Notes: generated by a model from the sequence alone, not told the origin. Counted from the stretch's first letter, positions 52,887 through 61,551 are shown. The stretch: 64,000 bases of DNA from Microbacterium sp. Leaf320 (GCF_001423485.1 NZ_LMOD01000003.1:671987-735986), one strand, 5' to 3'. Made by a program: numbers and translations.

Positions 52887-53348
52887 GTGAGCGATGACCG
52901 GAGGCGTGCGGAGGCACTGGAGAACATCGATGCCCTCACCCTGGCGGTCTCGGTGCGCTCACTCCCCCGCATGATCGGCTCCCTGCTGAGCACGCAGCTG
53001 ACGATCCAGCAGCTCAAGGTGCTGACATCCACCGTCGTGTCGGATCGCAGCACGATCAGTGGCCTCGCGTCGTCGTTCGAGGTGTCACTCGCCACGATGT
53101 CGAAGCTCGTCGAGCGGCTCGTCGACCAGGGGCTCGTCGAACGGCTCACGGATGCCGTCGACCAGCGCGTGCGACGCTTGATCCCCACACCTCTCGGGCG
53201 AGACGTGATCGGGAAGATCATGGCGGCTCGCCCCGAGATGGGCGCGGACATCCTCGACGGGCTGACGATCGACGAGCTGGAATCGCTCGCCGTCGGCCTG
53301 CGGGCGATCAATCGACAGCTGCAGGCCGCGGCGACACACGACGACTGA
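52887..53348 (+). CDS. MarR-family transcriptional regulator
   Basis: A 153-residue winged-helix MarR protein starting at a GTG. It has the recognition region SFEVSLATMSKLVERLVDQG near residues 68-87 and the wing DAVDQRVRRLIPTPLGRDV, which contains the family's conserved D-x-R pattern. It diverges from the BVMO gene; the perfect palindrome between them makes it the probable repressor of the BVMO-SMP-30 operon. The ligand may be the ketone substrate. Confidence 0.93.
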   Translation: MSDDRRRAEALENIDALTLAVSVRSLPRMIGSLLSTQLTIQQLKVLTSTVVSDRSTISGLASSFEVSLATMSKLVERLVDQGLVERLTDAVDQRVRRLIPTPLGRDVIGKIMAARPEMGADILDGLTIDELESLAVGLRAINRQLQAAATHDD

Positions 53349-53357
53349 TCCGCGCCC

Positions 53358-56042
53358 TCAGCGAGCCCCGGCGCGACCGCCCGTGCCCGAGAAGGAACCG
53401 GGTCCGGCCGCTCGCGTCGTCCCGTCGGGGAAGACCACGGTCGCGCGACTCCCTGCCGGGATGTCCGCCTCGACCACCAGCTCGTCCCCCTCGATGCGCC
53501 ACTCCACCCGGATCCGCCCCTGAGGGCTGTCGAGGTGTCCCTTCGCCCACGTGACCCCGCCGCCCGGGAGCGGCGCGATCGTGAACGACTCCCAGGCGAT
53601 CGACCCCGGATCCTGACGGAGGCCGAGCGTGTGGGTATGCAGGAAGCGGATGACCGCGCCCTTGCTGTAGTGGTTCAGTGACTCATGGGCGACACCTTCG
53701 CCGTCGATGCCTTCCCAGTCTTCCCAGACCGTCGTCGCACCCCTGTCGATCATGTACATCCATGAGGGTGCGCTCCGCTGGAAGAGCAGGTCATAGGCGA
53801 CATCCGCATGCCCGCTGTCGGCGAGCACCGGCAGCAGGTCTCCCGTCGAGAGGAATCCGGTGCCGAGATGGGTATCGGCGTCGCGGATGAGTTCGACGAG
53901 GCGCTCCGCAGCGGTGGGGCGAAGCGATTCCGGGATGAGACCGAACGAGAGTGCCCGCACATAGGCGGCCTGAGTGTCCTGCACCGTACGCCCGTCATCC
54001 GTGACGAACTCTGCCCGCCACGCGTCGAGCACGCGCTCGGCGATCGCGGCATACTTCGCCGATTCGCCCGTTCGGCCGAGCACGGCCGCGGCATCCGCGA
54101 GGATCTGAGTGGAGCGATACAGGTAGGCGGTGCCCACCTCTCCCTTGTCGGCCATGAACCAGGCCATGGGGTTCGTCTTGATCGGGTCGAGTCGAGACCC
54201 GTCCTCCGCCTTCGCGACGGGCTCGGTCCACTCGCCCCAGTGGAATGTGCCGTCCCACAGATGCTCCTCGTGCGGCTGCGGGTCGGCAGAGCGCTCGACG
54301 CGAGAATGATGCCGATTCGCACGGGCGGCCCCGAGCTCCCACTCCACCCACCGCACCATCGCGTCCCAGTTCTCTTCGAGAACTCGAACGTCGCCGTATG
54401 CGGAGTACATCTCCCACGGCACGAAGGTGATCGCGTCACCCCACCCGGAGGAGCCCGTCATCATGGCGAACTGGTCGTCGAGCTTGTGCTTGATGCGACG
54501 GCCGTCGGGCGAGAAGTTCGCGATACGCCCGTCGTCGAGCTGATCGTCCCGCACCGACTGCAGCCACTTGCGGGTGAAGCCGAGCACGTCGTACAGGCGC
54601 GCGGCGGTCGGCGCGAACACCTGGTAGTCGCCCGTCCACGCCAGACGCTCACGGGTCGGGCAGTCGGTCGGCACATCCACCGCATTGCCGCGGAAACTCC
54701 AGTCGGCGATCTCGTGCAGCCGGTTGAGGTCGGGATCACTCGACTCGAACGATGCGGTGCGACGCAGATCCGTCTGCACGACCTGCATCTGCGCGGACGC
54801 CGGTTCGAACGGAGCACCCTGACGCGTGATCCTGACGAACTGGAAGCCGTGAACCGTATGACGTGGCTCGAAGACCGCGCCCCCTCCGTCCGAGACCACT
54901 TCGTCGTGCTGCACGAAGACGACGTCGGGCTCTCCCGGCTTGGTGGAATCGAGGTGTGCGGTGCTCACATCACCGTCAGGCCCGACGTACTCGCCGTAGT
55001 CGATCGCCGTGCGCGTTCCCGCCGGACCGAGATCGGTGAGCCGCAGCCAGCCCGAGGCGTTCTGACCGAAGTCGAGCACCCAGGTGTCGTCCGCGAGGCG
55101 GTTCGCGTTCACCGCGTCGCGCGTCTCGACGACCCGGACGGGCGGAGCCGGCGACCAGGAGATCGGCGGACCTTCGACCGCGCCGACGATCACGGCTTCC
55201 GCAGACCCGGCATCCGCACGGAAGTCGGTCGTCTGCCCATCCATCAGGTCGGCGCGGATCACTCTGGACCGAGCGCTGGTCCAGTCTCCGTCGGTGCGGA
55301 TCACCTGTCGCGAGCCGTCGGAGAGCTCGAGGTGCAGTTCAGCTCGCGCTGCGAGAGTGGTGCCCCACCCGGCCGGCAGACGGAACGCCCCGACCTGCCC
55401 GCGGTACCAGCCGTCGGAGAGCTCGATCTCGAGCGAGTTCGTGCCGTCGGCCAGCAACCGCGTCACGTCGGCAGCCTGGGAGTAGAGGGTGCGGTCGTAC
55501 GAGGTCGACCCCGGCGACAGCTCGGCCGTGCCGACACGCTCGCCGTTGATGCGAGCGTCGTAGACGCCGAGAGCAGTCGAGTACAGCCGCGCCGAGGCGA
55601 TGCCACCGGTCTCGAAGGTGTGAGCGAGCGTGTGAGCACCCCGCGCGCCGTATCCGGGCTCATCGTGCTCGACCGGGCTGATCCACTCGGCGGTCCAGTC
55701 CGCGTCCAGCAGTCCGCACTCGAAGGATGACCAGTCCGACCATTCCGAGACTGTGTCGCCGCTCACGGCGCGCGCCCGCCATCGCACCCGCTGACCGCTG
55801 GACAGCGCGAGCCACGGCCACTCGATGAAGAGGTGCGCGCCGGTCTCGAGGGACGCTGAGGGCTGACGTTCGCCGTCGACGATCGCCTCGATCTCGAACC
55901 CGGTCTCCGCACCCGCCCCCATCGGAACGGTGAACGACAGCCGCGGCGCGCCCTCAGAGACGGTGAACTCGTCGCCGCCGCTGTCGATCCGCAGATCGTA
56001 GGGCGCGGTGGGCACGGATGCCGGGTTCGATGTGAGCGTCAT
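53358..56042 (-). CDS. Alpha-L-rhamnosidase (GH78)
   Basis: An 894-residue family 78 glycoside hydrolase. The N-terminal beta domains (about 1-400) include ECGLLDADWTAEWISP and the sugar-binding stretch LSDGWYRGQVGAF. The (alpha/alpha)6 catalytic domain has the signature DCPTRERLAWTGDYQVFAPT with its catalytic acidic residues, then GSSGWGDAITFVPWEMY. The C-terminal beta domain follows GATTVWEDWEGIDGEG. There is no signal peptide. It starts one base after the MFS stop, so the pair is an operon that imports and trims rhamnosides such as plant flavonoid glycosides. Confidence 0.95.
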   Translation of the reverse strand: MTLTSNPASVPTAPYDLRIDSGGDEFTVSEGAPRLSFTVPMGAGAETGFEIEAIVDGERQPSASLETGAHLFIEWPWLALSSGQRVRWRARAVSGDTVSEWSDWSSFECGLLDADWTAEWISPVEHDEPGYGARGAHTLAHTFETGGIASARLYSTALGVYDARINGERVGTAELSPGSTSYDRTLYSQAADVTRLLADGTNSLEIELSDGWYRGQVGAFRLPAGWGTTLAARAELHLELSDGSRQVIRTDGDWTSARSRVIRADLMDGQTTDFRADAGSAEAVIVGAVEGPPISWSPAPPVRVVETRDAVNANRLADDTWVLDFGQNASGWLRLTDLGPAGTRTAIDYGEYVGPDGDVSTAHLDSTKPGEPDVVFVQHDEVVSDGGGAVFEPRHTVHGFQFVRITRQGAPFEPASAQMQVVQTDLRRTASFESSDPDLNRLHEIADWSFRGNAVDVPTDCPTRERLAWTGDYQVFAPTAARLYDVLGFTRKWLQSVRDDQLDDGRIANFSPDGRRIKHKLDDQFAMMTGSSGWGDAITFVPWEMYSAYGDVRVLEENWDAMVRWVEWELGAARANRHHSRVERSADPQPHEEHLWDGTFHWGEWTEPVAKAEDGSRLDPIKTNPMAWFMADKGEVGTAYLYRSTQILADAAAVLGRTGESAKYAAIAERVLDAWRAEFVTDDGRTVQDTQAAYVRALSFGLIPESLRPTAAERLVELIRDADTHLGTGFLSTGDLLPVLADSGHADVAYDLLFQRSAPSWMYMIDRGATTVWEDWEGIDGEGVAHESLNHYSKGAVIRFLHTHTLGLRQDPGSIAWESFTIAPLPGGGVTWAKGHLDSPQGRIRVEWRIEGDELVVEADIPAGSRATVVFPDGTTRAAGPGSFSGTGGRAGAR

Positions 56043-56043
56043 C

Positions 56044-57396
56044 TCAACGCACTCCCTTGACCTTGAACATGATGATCAGACCGCCGATGAGGGCGAACAC
56101 CGCGCCGATCAGGTAGAGCAGCGTGTAGTTCTTCTCGGCGCCCACGGCCCCGATCGTGATGATCAGCGGAGCGATCAGCGGGGCGATCGCGCTGGGGATC
56201 TTCTGGGCGAACGCCACGACGGCCATGTAGCGGCCGGACTCGGCGCGGTCGGGAATGATCGCGTACACGATGGCCTGGTCGACGGTGGCGAACACGGCGA
56301 TCGCGAGCTGCATGAGCACCGCCCCCACGATGAGCTGGGGCAGCGACCATGCGAACGCCTCGGCGAGCGCTCCCCCGATGAAGATGAAGGCGGCCGCGAG
56401 CACGAAAAGCCGACGGCGCTTGAGCTTGTCGGACAGGAATCCACCGAGCAGCGCGCCACCGGCAGCAGCGACGACTCCGAGCATCCCGACGGTGGCGACG
56501 ACACCCGCGACTTCGCGGACCGGCAGGTCGAGACGCTGGGCGTAAAAGAACGTGCCGAAGGTCGTGTTGAAGTACAGGCCGATGAAGAACACCATGCGGC
56601 CGACCCAGTTCCACGCGAAGTCCGGGTACTTGCGGGCGTTGAAGCCGTAGCCGGCGATGACCTTCTTGAGCGTCACCGACGAGTCGACGACCAGGTCCTT
56701 CGAGCTTCCCTCCTTCTTGAAGGTCGGCAGCAGGACGAGCAGTACGACGCCGATCACGGCGGGGACGAAGAACACCAGGAAGGTGCTGTACGACACGGCG
56801 TAGGCGATTCCGATGCCGAGCACCGGCGCGACCTGCGTCATCAGACCGGTGAGGGCCGAGACCTTGCCGCGCTGCTCCTCGGGAAGCTTGTCGGCCTGGA
56901 GGGTCTGGATCGCCGCGCCGGCGGTCGACCAACCGGTCATCGCGACGACCCACCCCGCACCGACCAGCAGCAGGTTGGGGGCGAAGCCGATGATGACGGC
57001 CCCGACGATGCCGAGTGCGGCGCCGAGGAACAGGAACGGGGTGCGACGCCCGAAGCGCGACCGGGTGCGGTCGCTCCAGATGCCGATCATCGGGCTGAGC
57101 ACGAGGAAGATGAGCTGCGCGGTGCCGGTGACGTAGCCGAGCACCTCTTCGTGCCCGGGGGCGAGCTCGGTGATGCGCAGTGCGAGGCCGTAGGCCAGCG
57201 GGACCATCATCGCGATGGACGCACCGAAGTTGGCCAGCATCAGCCAGAAGATGTATCCGCCGCTCACTCGCGCGGTCGGCTCCGCGCCGACGGCGGTGCC
57301 TTCGACGGGCGTGCTGTCTGGCGTATTGCCGCCTACCGGCTGCGCCGCGGCGATCGAGTCGATCGTGTCGCTGCGGTCGAATTCACTCTTGGTCAC
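56044..57396 (-). CDS. MFS transporter, rhamnoside uptake (inferred)
   Basis: About 450 residues from a GTG at 57396, with GGAG upstream. It is a twelve-segment major facilitator with DRTRSRFGRRTPF after helix 2 and SDKLKRRRLF in the second half. It is a paralogue of the MFS at 11940 (shared PDFAWNW, GRYMA and FAQKIP motifs). It is cotranscribed with the GH78 gene and has a LacI-type operator about 80 bp upstream. The cargo is inferred to be a rhamnose-containing glycoside. Confidence 0.9.
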   Translation of the reverse strand: MTKSEFDRSDTIDSIAAAQPVGGNTPDSTPVEGTAVGAEPTARVSGGYIFWLMLANFGASIAMMVPLAYGLALRITELAPGHEEVLGYVTGTAQLIFLVLSPMIGIWSDRTRSRFGRRTPFLFLGAALGIVGAVIIGFAPNLLLVGAGWVVAMTGWSTAGAAIQTLQADKLPEEQRGKVSALTGLMTQVAPVLGIGIAYAVSYSTFLVFFVPAVIGVVLLVLLPTFKKEGSSKDLVVDSSVTLKKVIAGYGFNARKYPDFAWNWVGRMVFFIGLYFNTTFGTFFYAQRLDLPVREVAGVVATVGMLGVVAAAGGALLGGFLSDKLKRRRLFVLAAAFIFIGGALAEAFAWSLPQLIVGAVLMQLAIAVFATVDQAIVYAIIPDRAESGRYMAVVAFAQKIPSAIAPLIAPLIITIGAVGAEKNYTLLYLIGAVFALIGGLIIMFKVKGVR

Positions 57397-57472
57397 CTGG
57401 ACTCCTTCATCGTTCAGTGATCCGCGGCGCCCATCAGTGGGCGTCGTCGCGAGATGTGATCTAAATCCGTTT

Positions 57473-57486
57473 GGCAACCGATTGTC
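57473..57486. promoter_or_regulatory. LacI-family operator, site 7
   Basis: GGCAACCGATTGTC, with the 10-bp core at 57475-57484, in the divergent MFS/TetR intergenic region. Confidence 0.73.
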
Positions 57487-57500
57487 GATCCTGAGCGATA

Positions 57501-57517
57501 GTAACCACTTTGGTAAC
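57501..57517. promoter_or_regulatory. Weak inverted repeat, possible TetR operator
   Basis: GTAACCA-CTT-TGGTAAC: the inner ACCA/TGGT pair is perfect and the outer bases are partly mismatched. It is 28 bp upstream of the TetR start; the assignment is tentative. Confidence 0.35.
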
Positions 57518-57544
57518 AGAAGGCAAAAGTGAGAGGGTGAGGAT

Positions 57545-58180
57545 ATGACGTCACCGCCGACCGCCGAGCCCGCCCCACGCCGCCGAGGACCGAGCGCGAC
57601 CACCCCGGCGAGACGCGCCGAGATCGCTGAAGCCGCTCTCGCGAGCTTCGCCGAACACGGCTACGAACGGGCGTCACTGCGCGACATCGCCAGCCGCGCC
57701 GGCCTCACCCACGCCGCACTGCTTCGACATTTCTCCGGCAAGGAGGAACTGCTGCCCGCCGCCCTCGCCCAGCGCGAGGAGCACGAGGAAGACCTCGCCG
57801 CTCGGATCATGACGGCGCACGTGCCCGGCGAGCAGATCCTGAGCGCCGTGCTCGCCGACGAATTCGCGCACCCCGACTTCCAGCGCAACTGGATGGCGCT
57901 CACGGTGGCCGCCACGAACCCGGAGCATCCGGCGCACGACTTCCTCCTCGGGCGCCGCGAGCGCATGCGGTCCCGCTTCACGGACGGGCCCCTCCCCACC
58001 AAAGAGGACGAACTCCTGACGGCAGACGAGAAGATCACCCTCGTCCTCGCCATGGTCGACGGCCTGCGCATTCAGGCGCTGCTCGACCCGTCTCGAGATG
58101 CCCTCGGACTGCTGACGATCTTCATGAAGCTCATCGCCGCCCAGCCGCCGACACGACCGGAGTCCGACGGCGCTGCCTGA
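57545..58180 (+). CDS. TetR/AcrR-family regulator
   Basis: A 211-residue TetR-type repressor with the helix-turn-helix YERASLRDIASRAGLTHAAL and HFSGKEELL at about residues 37-70, after a Pro/Arg-rich N-terminal tail of about 20 residues. It diverges from the MFS-GH78 operon. It resembles the TetR proteins beside the two GH1 modules, particularly that at 14683. It probably senses a rhamnoside or aglycone. Confidence 0.92.
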   Translation: MTSPPTAEPAPRRRGPSATTPARRAEIAEAALASFAEHGYERASLRDIASRAGLTHAALLRHFSGKEELLPAALAQREEHEEDLAARIMTAHVPGEQILSAVLADEFAHPDFQRNWMALTVAATNPEHPAHDFLLGRRERMRSRFTDGPLPTKEDELLTADEKITLVLAMVDGLRIQALLDPSRDALGLLTIFMKLIAAQPPTRPESDGAA

Positions 58181-58299
58181 CCCCGTGCCGCGGGCATTGT
58201 CCTCTCTTCCTCCGGCTCTGGGAAGGCCCTGAGTGGACCGACCTCAGACGCGCACGATTGCCGCCTTCATACCCGGATACCGAGGAAGGCGGCAGGACG

Positions 58300-59007
58300 A
58301 TGACATCAGAGAGTCGTGGGAGTCCGAGACGGCGCCGGAACTCGGCGGAACGAGCGAGCCCTGGGCGCGCCGTGGCATTCAGCGATGCGATCATCGCGAT
58401 CGTCATCACCCTCCTCGTCCTCGACCTCAGGCCACCCGAGACCGAGCCCGGCGGTCTGCTACGGGGGCTGCTCGAGGAGTGGCCGACGTACCTGGCGTAT
58501 GCCGCGTCATACGTCTACCTCGCGGTGATCTGGATGAACCACAAGGCGGCCTTTCTCCGGATCAAGGAGATGGACGTCGGGCTGCAGTGGGCGAACCTCG
58601 GACTGCTCGCCGCGCTGGCCCTCATACCCTGGCCGACGGCGGTGATCGCCGAGACCGCTCGGACGGGCAACCTCGACGACGAACGCGTGGCGGTCGCGCT
58701 CTATGCGATCGTCGGCGCGCTGCTGTGCACGGCCTGGCTGGTGTTCTTCGCCTACTTGGCGCGTCATCCCGACCTCACCCATGACGAGGTCGACGAGCTC
58801 TACTTCGCAAGGGAGCGCCCCCGCGCCCTCATCGGGGTCGTCCTGTACCTCGCCGCAGGAGCGGCCGGAATGCTCGTGCACCCGCTGGTGGCGTCGGTCG
58901 TCTTCCTGATCCTGCCCGTCTTCTACGGCCTGACCAGCCACGGCCAGCATCGCTGGCGCCGCGCGCTCCGGATCGACGACGGCGCCACTCCGCGAGCAGG
59001 GAGGTGA
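58300..59007 (+). CDS. TMEM175-family (DUF1211) membrane protein
   Basis: About 235 residues from the ATG at 58300. It shows the family signature RAVAFSDAIIAIVITLLVLD, containing the FSD motif of bacterial TMEM175 potassium channels, in the first of about six membrane segments. Later segments include VYLAVIWMNHKAAF and the C-terminal hydrophobic pair. Bacterial members form tetrameric potassium channels; that function is taken from the family. It has no evident link to the sugar genes. Confidence 0.88.
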   Translation: MTSESRGSPRRRRNSAERASPGRAVAFSDAIIAIVITLLVLDLRPPETEPGGLLRGLLEEWPTYLAYAASYVYLAVIWMNHKAAFLRIKEMDVGLQWANLGLLAALALIPWPTAVIAETARTGNLDDERVAVALYAIVGALLCTAWLVFFAYLARHPDLTHDEVDELYFARERPRALIGVVLYLAAGAAGMLVHPLVASVVFLILPVFYGLTSHGQHRWRRALRIDDGATPRAGR

Positions 59008-59013
59008 CCCCCT

Positions 59014-59151
59014 CTACGCGGAAGCACCAGGATCGGGGGCTTCCGCGTTCGACTCCAGCTCGCGCAGCCGCTTGAGCTGCGCCCACGGCCAGAAGGCGAT
59101 CCAGCCGATCGAGACGATCGAGGCACCGATGATCATCGAGGGGATGTCCAT
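59014..59151 (-). CDS. Small single-pass membrane protein, hypothetical
   Basis: A 45-residue frame beginning MDIPSMIIGASIVSIGWIAF, one membrane helix followed by a basic and then acidic tail. An in-frame start 19 codons upstream would overlap a palindrome. It is convergent with the TMEM175-like gene and divergent from the membrane-protein/TetR pair. Not recognised; the coding call rests on the clear helix and orderly ends. Confidence 0.5.
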   Translation of the reverse strand: MDIPSMIIGASIVSIGWIAFWPWAQLKRLRELESNAEAPDPGASA

Positions 59152-59188
59152 GGAATCCACGCTACGGCAGGGCTGAGGGGGATTTTGG

Positions 59189-59204
59189 TAGCACGCACGT
59201 GCTA
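59189..59204. promoter_or_regulatory. Palindromic operator (TAGCACG-CA-CGTGCTA)
   Basis: A perfect 7-bp inverted repeat with a 2-nt spacer, 34 bp upstream of the membrane-protein gene at 59238. The TetR gene is next in that operon and is the likely binder. Confidence 0.62.
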
Positions 59205-59237
59205 GCATAATCGGACCGTCGACCGAGAGGACCGTCC

Positions 59238-59780
59238 ATGATCCTTGCTGCGATCATCGCGTGCGAGGTGGGCTTCTGGATCGCGATCGCAGCCGGCCTC
59301 ATCGCCCGCTACGCCTTCGACCGCCCGAGACTGGGCCGGATGCTGCTGCTCGCGGCGCCGATCATCGACCTGGTGCTGCTGGCGCTCGTCGCTCTCGATC
59401 TCATGAGCGGGGGAACGGCCTCGTGGCACCACGGTCTGGCCGCTCTCTACATCGGCATCTCGGTCGCATACGGCCATCGGATGGTCGCATGGGCGGACGC
59501 GAAGTTCGCCGCGCGCTTTCGTGGGGCGGCGCCTCGACCGCGTCTGTTCGGCTCTGCATACACGATCGCCTGCTGGAAGGACGTCGCGAGGACGATGCTG
59601 GCCGCCGCGATCGCAGCGGGGCTCCTCGGGGGCCTCATCGCTCTCGTCGGCGACGCGGCGCGCACCGCCGAGCTGCTCGGTTTCTTCCCGATCCTCGGCG
59701 TGATCGTGGCGATAGATCTGCTGTGGGCCGTCAGCTACTCGATCTGGCCCAAGCGGGCACCCGTCACTGCACGAGAATGA
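59238..59780 (+). CDS. Conserved integral membrane protein, unknown function
   Basis: A 180-residue protein with about five hydrophobic segments (front MILAAIIACEVGFWIAIAAG; later LLLAAPIIDLVLLALVALDL; the pair near residues 120-165). Charged loops include HRMVAWADAKFAARF. I do not recognise the family with confidence. It is 4 bp ahead of a TetR gene and under a perfect palindrome, so it is probably the regulated partner of that TetR. Confidence 0.82.
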   Translation: MILAAIIACEVGFWIAIAAGLIARYAFDRPRLGRMLLLAAPIIDLVLLALVALDLMSGGTASWHHGLAALYIGISVAYGHRMVAWADAKFAARFRGAAPRPRLFGSAYTIACWKDVARTMLAAAIAAGLLGGLIALVGDAARTAELLGFFPILGVIVAIDLLWAVSYSIWPKRAPVTARE

Positions 59781-59784
59781 GGTC

Positions 59785-60369
59785 ATGCCCCGTCTCATCG
59801 ACCACGACGACCGCAACGACGAGATCGGGGCGGCGGCCTTCCGCGTACTGGTGCGCGATGGCATCGCCGGGTTGTCGGTGCGCAAGGTCGCGGAGGAGGC
59901 GGAGATCGCCACGGCGTCGCTCCGACGCGCGTTCCCGACGCAGGACGCCCTCCGCCGGTTCTGCTTCGACCGCATCCGACACTCCGTCGCAGCCCGCCTG
60001 CGCGCCGTCACGGGAGAAGGTCGCGAGAGAGCGATGCAGTGGATGCGGGAACTGCTCCCCCTCGACGACACACGACGCACGGAGCTCATCGTGCAGCTGC
60101 AGCTGAGCCGGCTCGCCCTCACCGACGAGAGCCTGAGGGGAAGCGCGGCCGACCTTCACGACGGCGTCCGCCGAGTGTGCTCGTCCGTGCTGCGACAGCT
60201 CTCAGAGGCGGGAGTGACAGACCCGGCTCTCGATGCCGATCTCGAGACGGCACGACTACACGCCTTGCTCGATGGACTTGCGCTCCACCTGCTGTGGAAC
60301 ACCTCAGACGATCCGGCCGGCCAGGCCGACCGGGTGCTGCAGCGACACATCGACACCCTCTCGGTGTAA
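59785..60369 (+). CDS. TetR-family regulator
   Basis: A 194-residue TetR-type regulator with GIAGLSVRKVAEEAEIATAS and a degenerate HFPTKE-like segment (RRAFPTQDALRRF) at about 26-60, then a helical TetR_C-like domain. It is translationally close (4 bp) to the membrane-protein gene and probably represses that operon through the 59189-59204 palindrome. Confidence 0.88.
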   Translation: MPRLIDHDDRNDEIGAAAFRVLVRDGIAGLSVRKVAEEAEIATASLRRAFPTQDALRRFCFDRIRHSVAARLRAVTGEGRERAMQWMRELLPLDDTRRTELIVQLQLSRLALTDESLRGSAADLHDGVRRVCSSVLRQLSEAGVTDPALDADLETARLHALLDGLALHLLWNTSDDPAGQADRVLQRHIDTLSV

Positions 60370-60507
60370 GCCTCGGCTGGGCGTGGGGATTCGCCCCCAG
60401 CTCGGCCATCGGCTCGGGGCGACGCATGGGCCAGTGGGCCCGCATGGGGCCACCGAGCCCGCACGGGGCGGCCGACAGGATCGCCGGCAACCCCGTCGAT
60501 CACCCGA

Positions 60508-60909
60508 TCAGGCGAAGGCGGCGGCCGTTGCGGCGGTGTCCTCGAACAGGTGCATCCGGGTGACGGCGCCGTCGACGACCGTCAGACGGAGGGCGACGTC
60601 GGTGTGGAAGGGGCGTCCGGTGGGAGCGGCGACGTGATCGAACACGGCGAAGATCACGGCCTCGTCCCCCTCGGTGACGACAGCGGTGACGGAGACGACG
60701 CTCTTGCCGGGGACGAGGGCGGACCACAGGTCGCGGAAGTGGGCAGGAACCTCGCTCCGGTGCGTGCGGCGGCCGGCCCACGGAGTAAGGTCGGGGTCGC
60801 CGGGCACGATCCAGTCGATATCCTCGGCGAACAGCGCACCCAGTCCTTCAGCATCCTGCGCTCCGAGTCGCTCGAGGAACGCTCCGGTGATCTCTGCGGT
60901 GGTGGTCAT
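60508..60909 (-). CDS. SnoaL/NTF2-like protein
   Basis: A 133-residue protein of the NTF2-like (SnoaL/ketosteroid-isomerase) superfamily. It starts MTTTAEITGAFLERLGAQDA and has LFAEDIDWIVPG, then strands including VVSVTAVVTEGDEAVIFAVF and FHTDVALRLTVVDG. Members are small enzymes or binding proteins with a conical cavity. The ATG at 60909 is the natural start; codons further upstream lie in the promoter. It diverges from a TetR gene across a near-perfect palindrome and is probably its target. Confidence 0.85.
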   Translation of the reverse strand: MTTTAEITGAFLERLGAQDAEGLGALFAEDIDWIVPGDPDLTPWAGRRTHRSEVPAHFRDLWSALVPGKSVVSVTAVVTEGDEAVIFAVFDHVAAPTGRPFHTDVALRLTVVDGAVTRMHLFEDTAATAAAFA

Positions 60910-60942
60910 GATGTCCTTTCGCGGCGTTGATCCACGCCATTC

Positions 60943-60958
60943 TGTAGCGATCGATACA
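60943..60958. promoter_or_regulatory. TetR-type operator (TGTAGCGATCGATACA)
   Basis: A 16-bp near-perfect palindrome (one mismatched pair) between the divergent SnoaL-like and TetR genes. Confidence 0.65.
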
Positions 60959-60999
60959 AAACGATAGCACATCTGTAACAAGCACTATAGAATCGAGTC

Positions 61000-61551
61000 A
61001 TGGGACGGCCGCGGAGTTTCGACAGAGAGCAGGCGCTGGACACTGCGATGCGAGTGTTCTGGGAGCGCGGATACGCCGAGACATCCGTCGCAGACCTCAC
61101 TGCACGACTCGGCATCTCGGCCCCGAGCCTCTATGCGGCATTCGGCGACAAGCGCACCCTCTTCGAAGAGGCGGTCGCTCGATACGAGGCCAGCCCCGAA
61201 TCGGTGACCACAGCCGGAACGACAGGCACGACCCCTCGGGAGGTGCTGGAGAAGATGCTCGACAGCGCCGCGCGCGAGTACGTCAGCGACGATCACCCCC
61301 GGGGCTGCCTCGTCAACAGCTCTCCCGAGCTCGCAGCCAACCGCGAGCACAACCGGGAGATCACCGCGACGCGGCTGCGGGAGGTCGCCGACGACGACGC
61401 TCTCAATGCCGAGGCGCTCTCCTCCTACGTCCACTCCGTGCTGATGGGCATGTCCTCCCTGGCTCGCGACGGCGCCGGAGAAGATGAGCTCCGGCGCGTT
61501 GCCGACGTGGCGCTCCTGGCAGCGCTGCCCGCCGAGAGAGCGAGACGGTAG
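61000..61551 (+). CDS. TetR/AcrR-family regulator
   Basis: A 183-residue TetR-type repressor with the helix-turn-helix MRVFWERGYAETSVADLTAR, SAPSLYAAFGDKRTLF at about residues 16-52. The C-terminal ligand domain includes DDHPRGCLVNSSPELA, a pattern common in the AcrR/YjdC-like subgroup. It diverges from the SnoaL-like gene across a 16-bp palindrome and probably regulates it. Confidence 0.92.
   Translation: MGRPRSFDREQALDTAMRVFWERGYAETSVADLTARLGISAPSLYAAFGDKRTLFEEAVARYEASPESVTTAGTTGTTPREVLEKMLDSAAREYVSDDHPRGCLVNSSPELAANREHNREITATRLREVADDDALNAEALSSYVHSVLMGMSSLARDGAGEDELRRVADVALLAALPAERARR

Noticed and set aside
60370..60507. Terminator between the convergent TetR and SnoaL-like genes
   Set aside because: Several GC-rich partial pairings exist (for example around 60376-60401), but with bulges and no single convincing stem.
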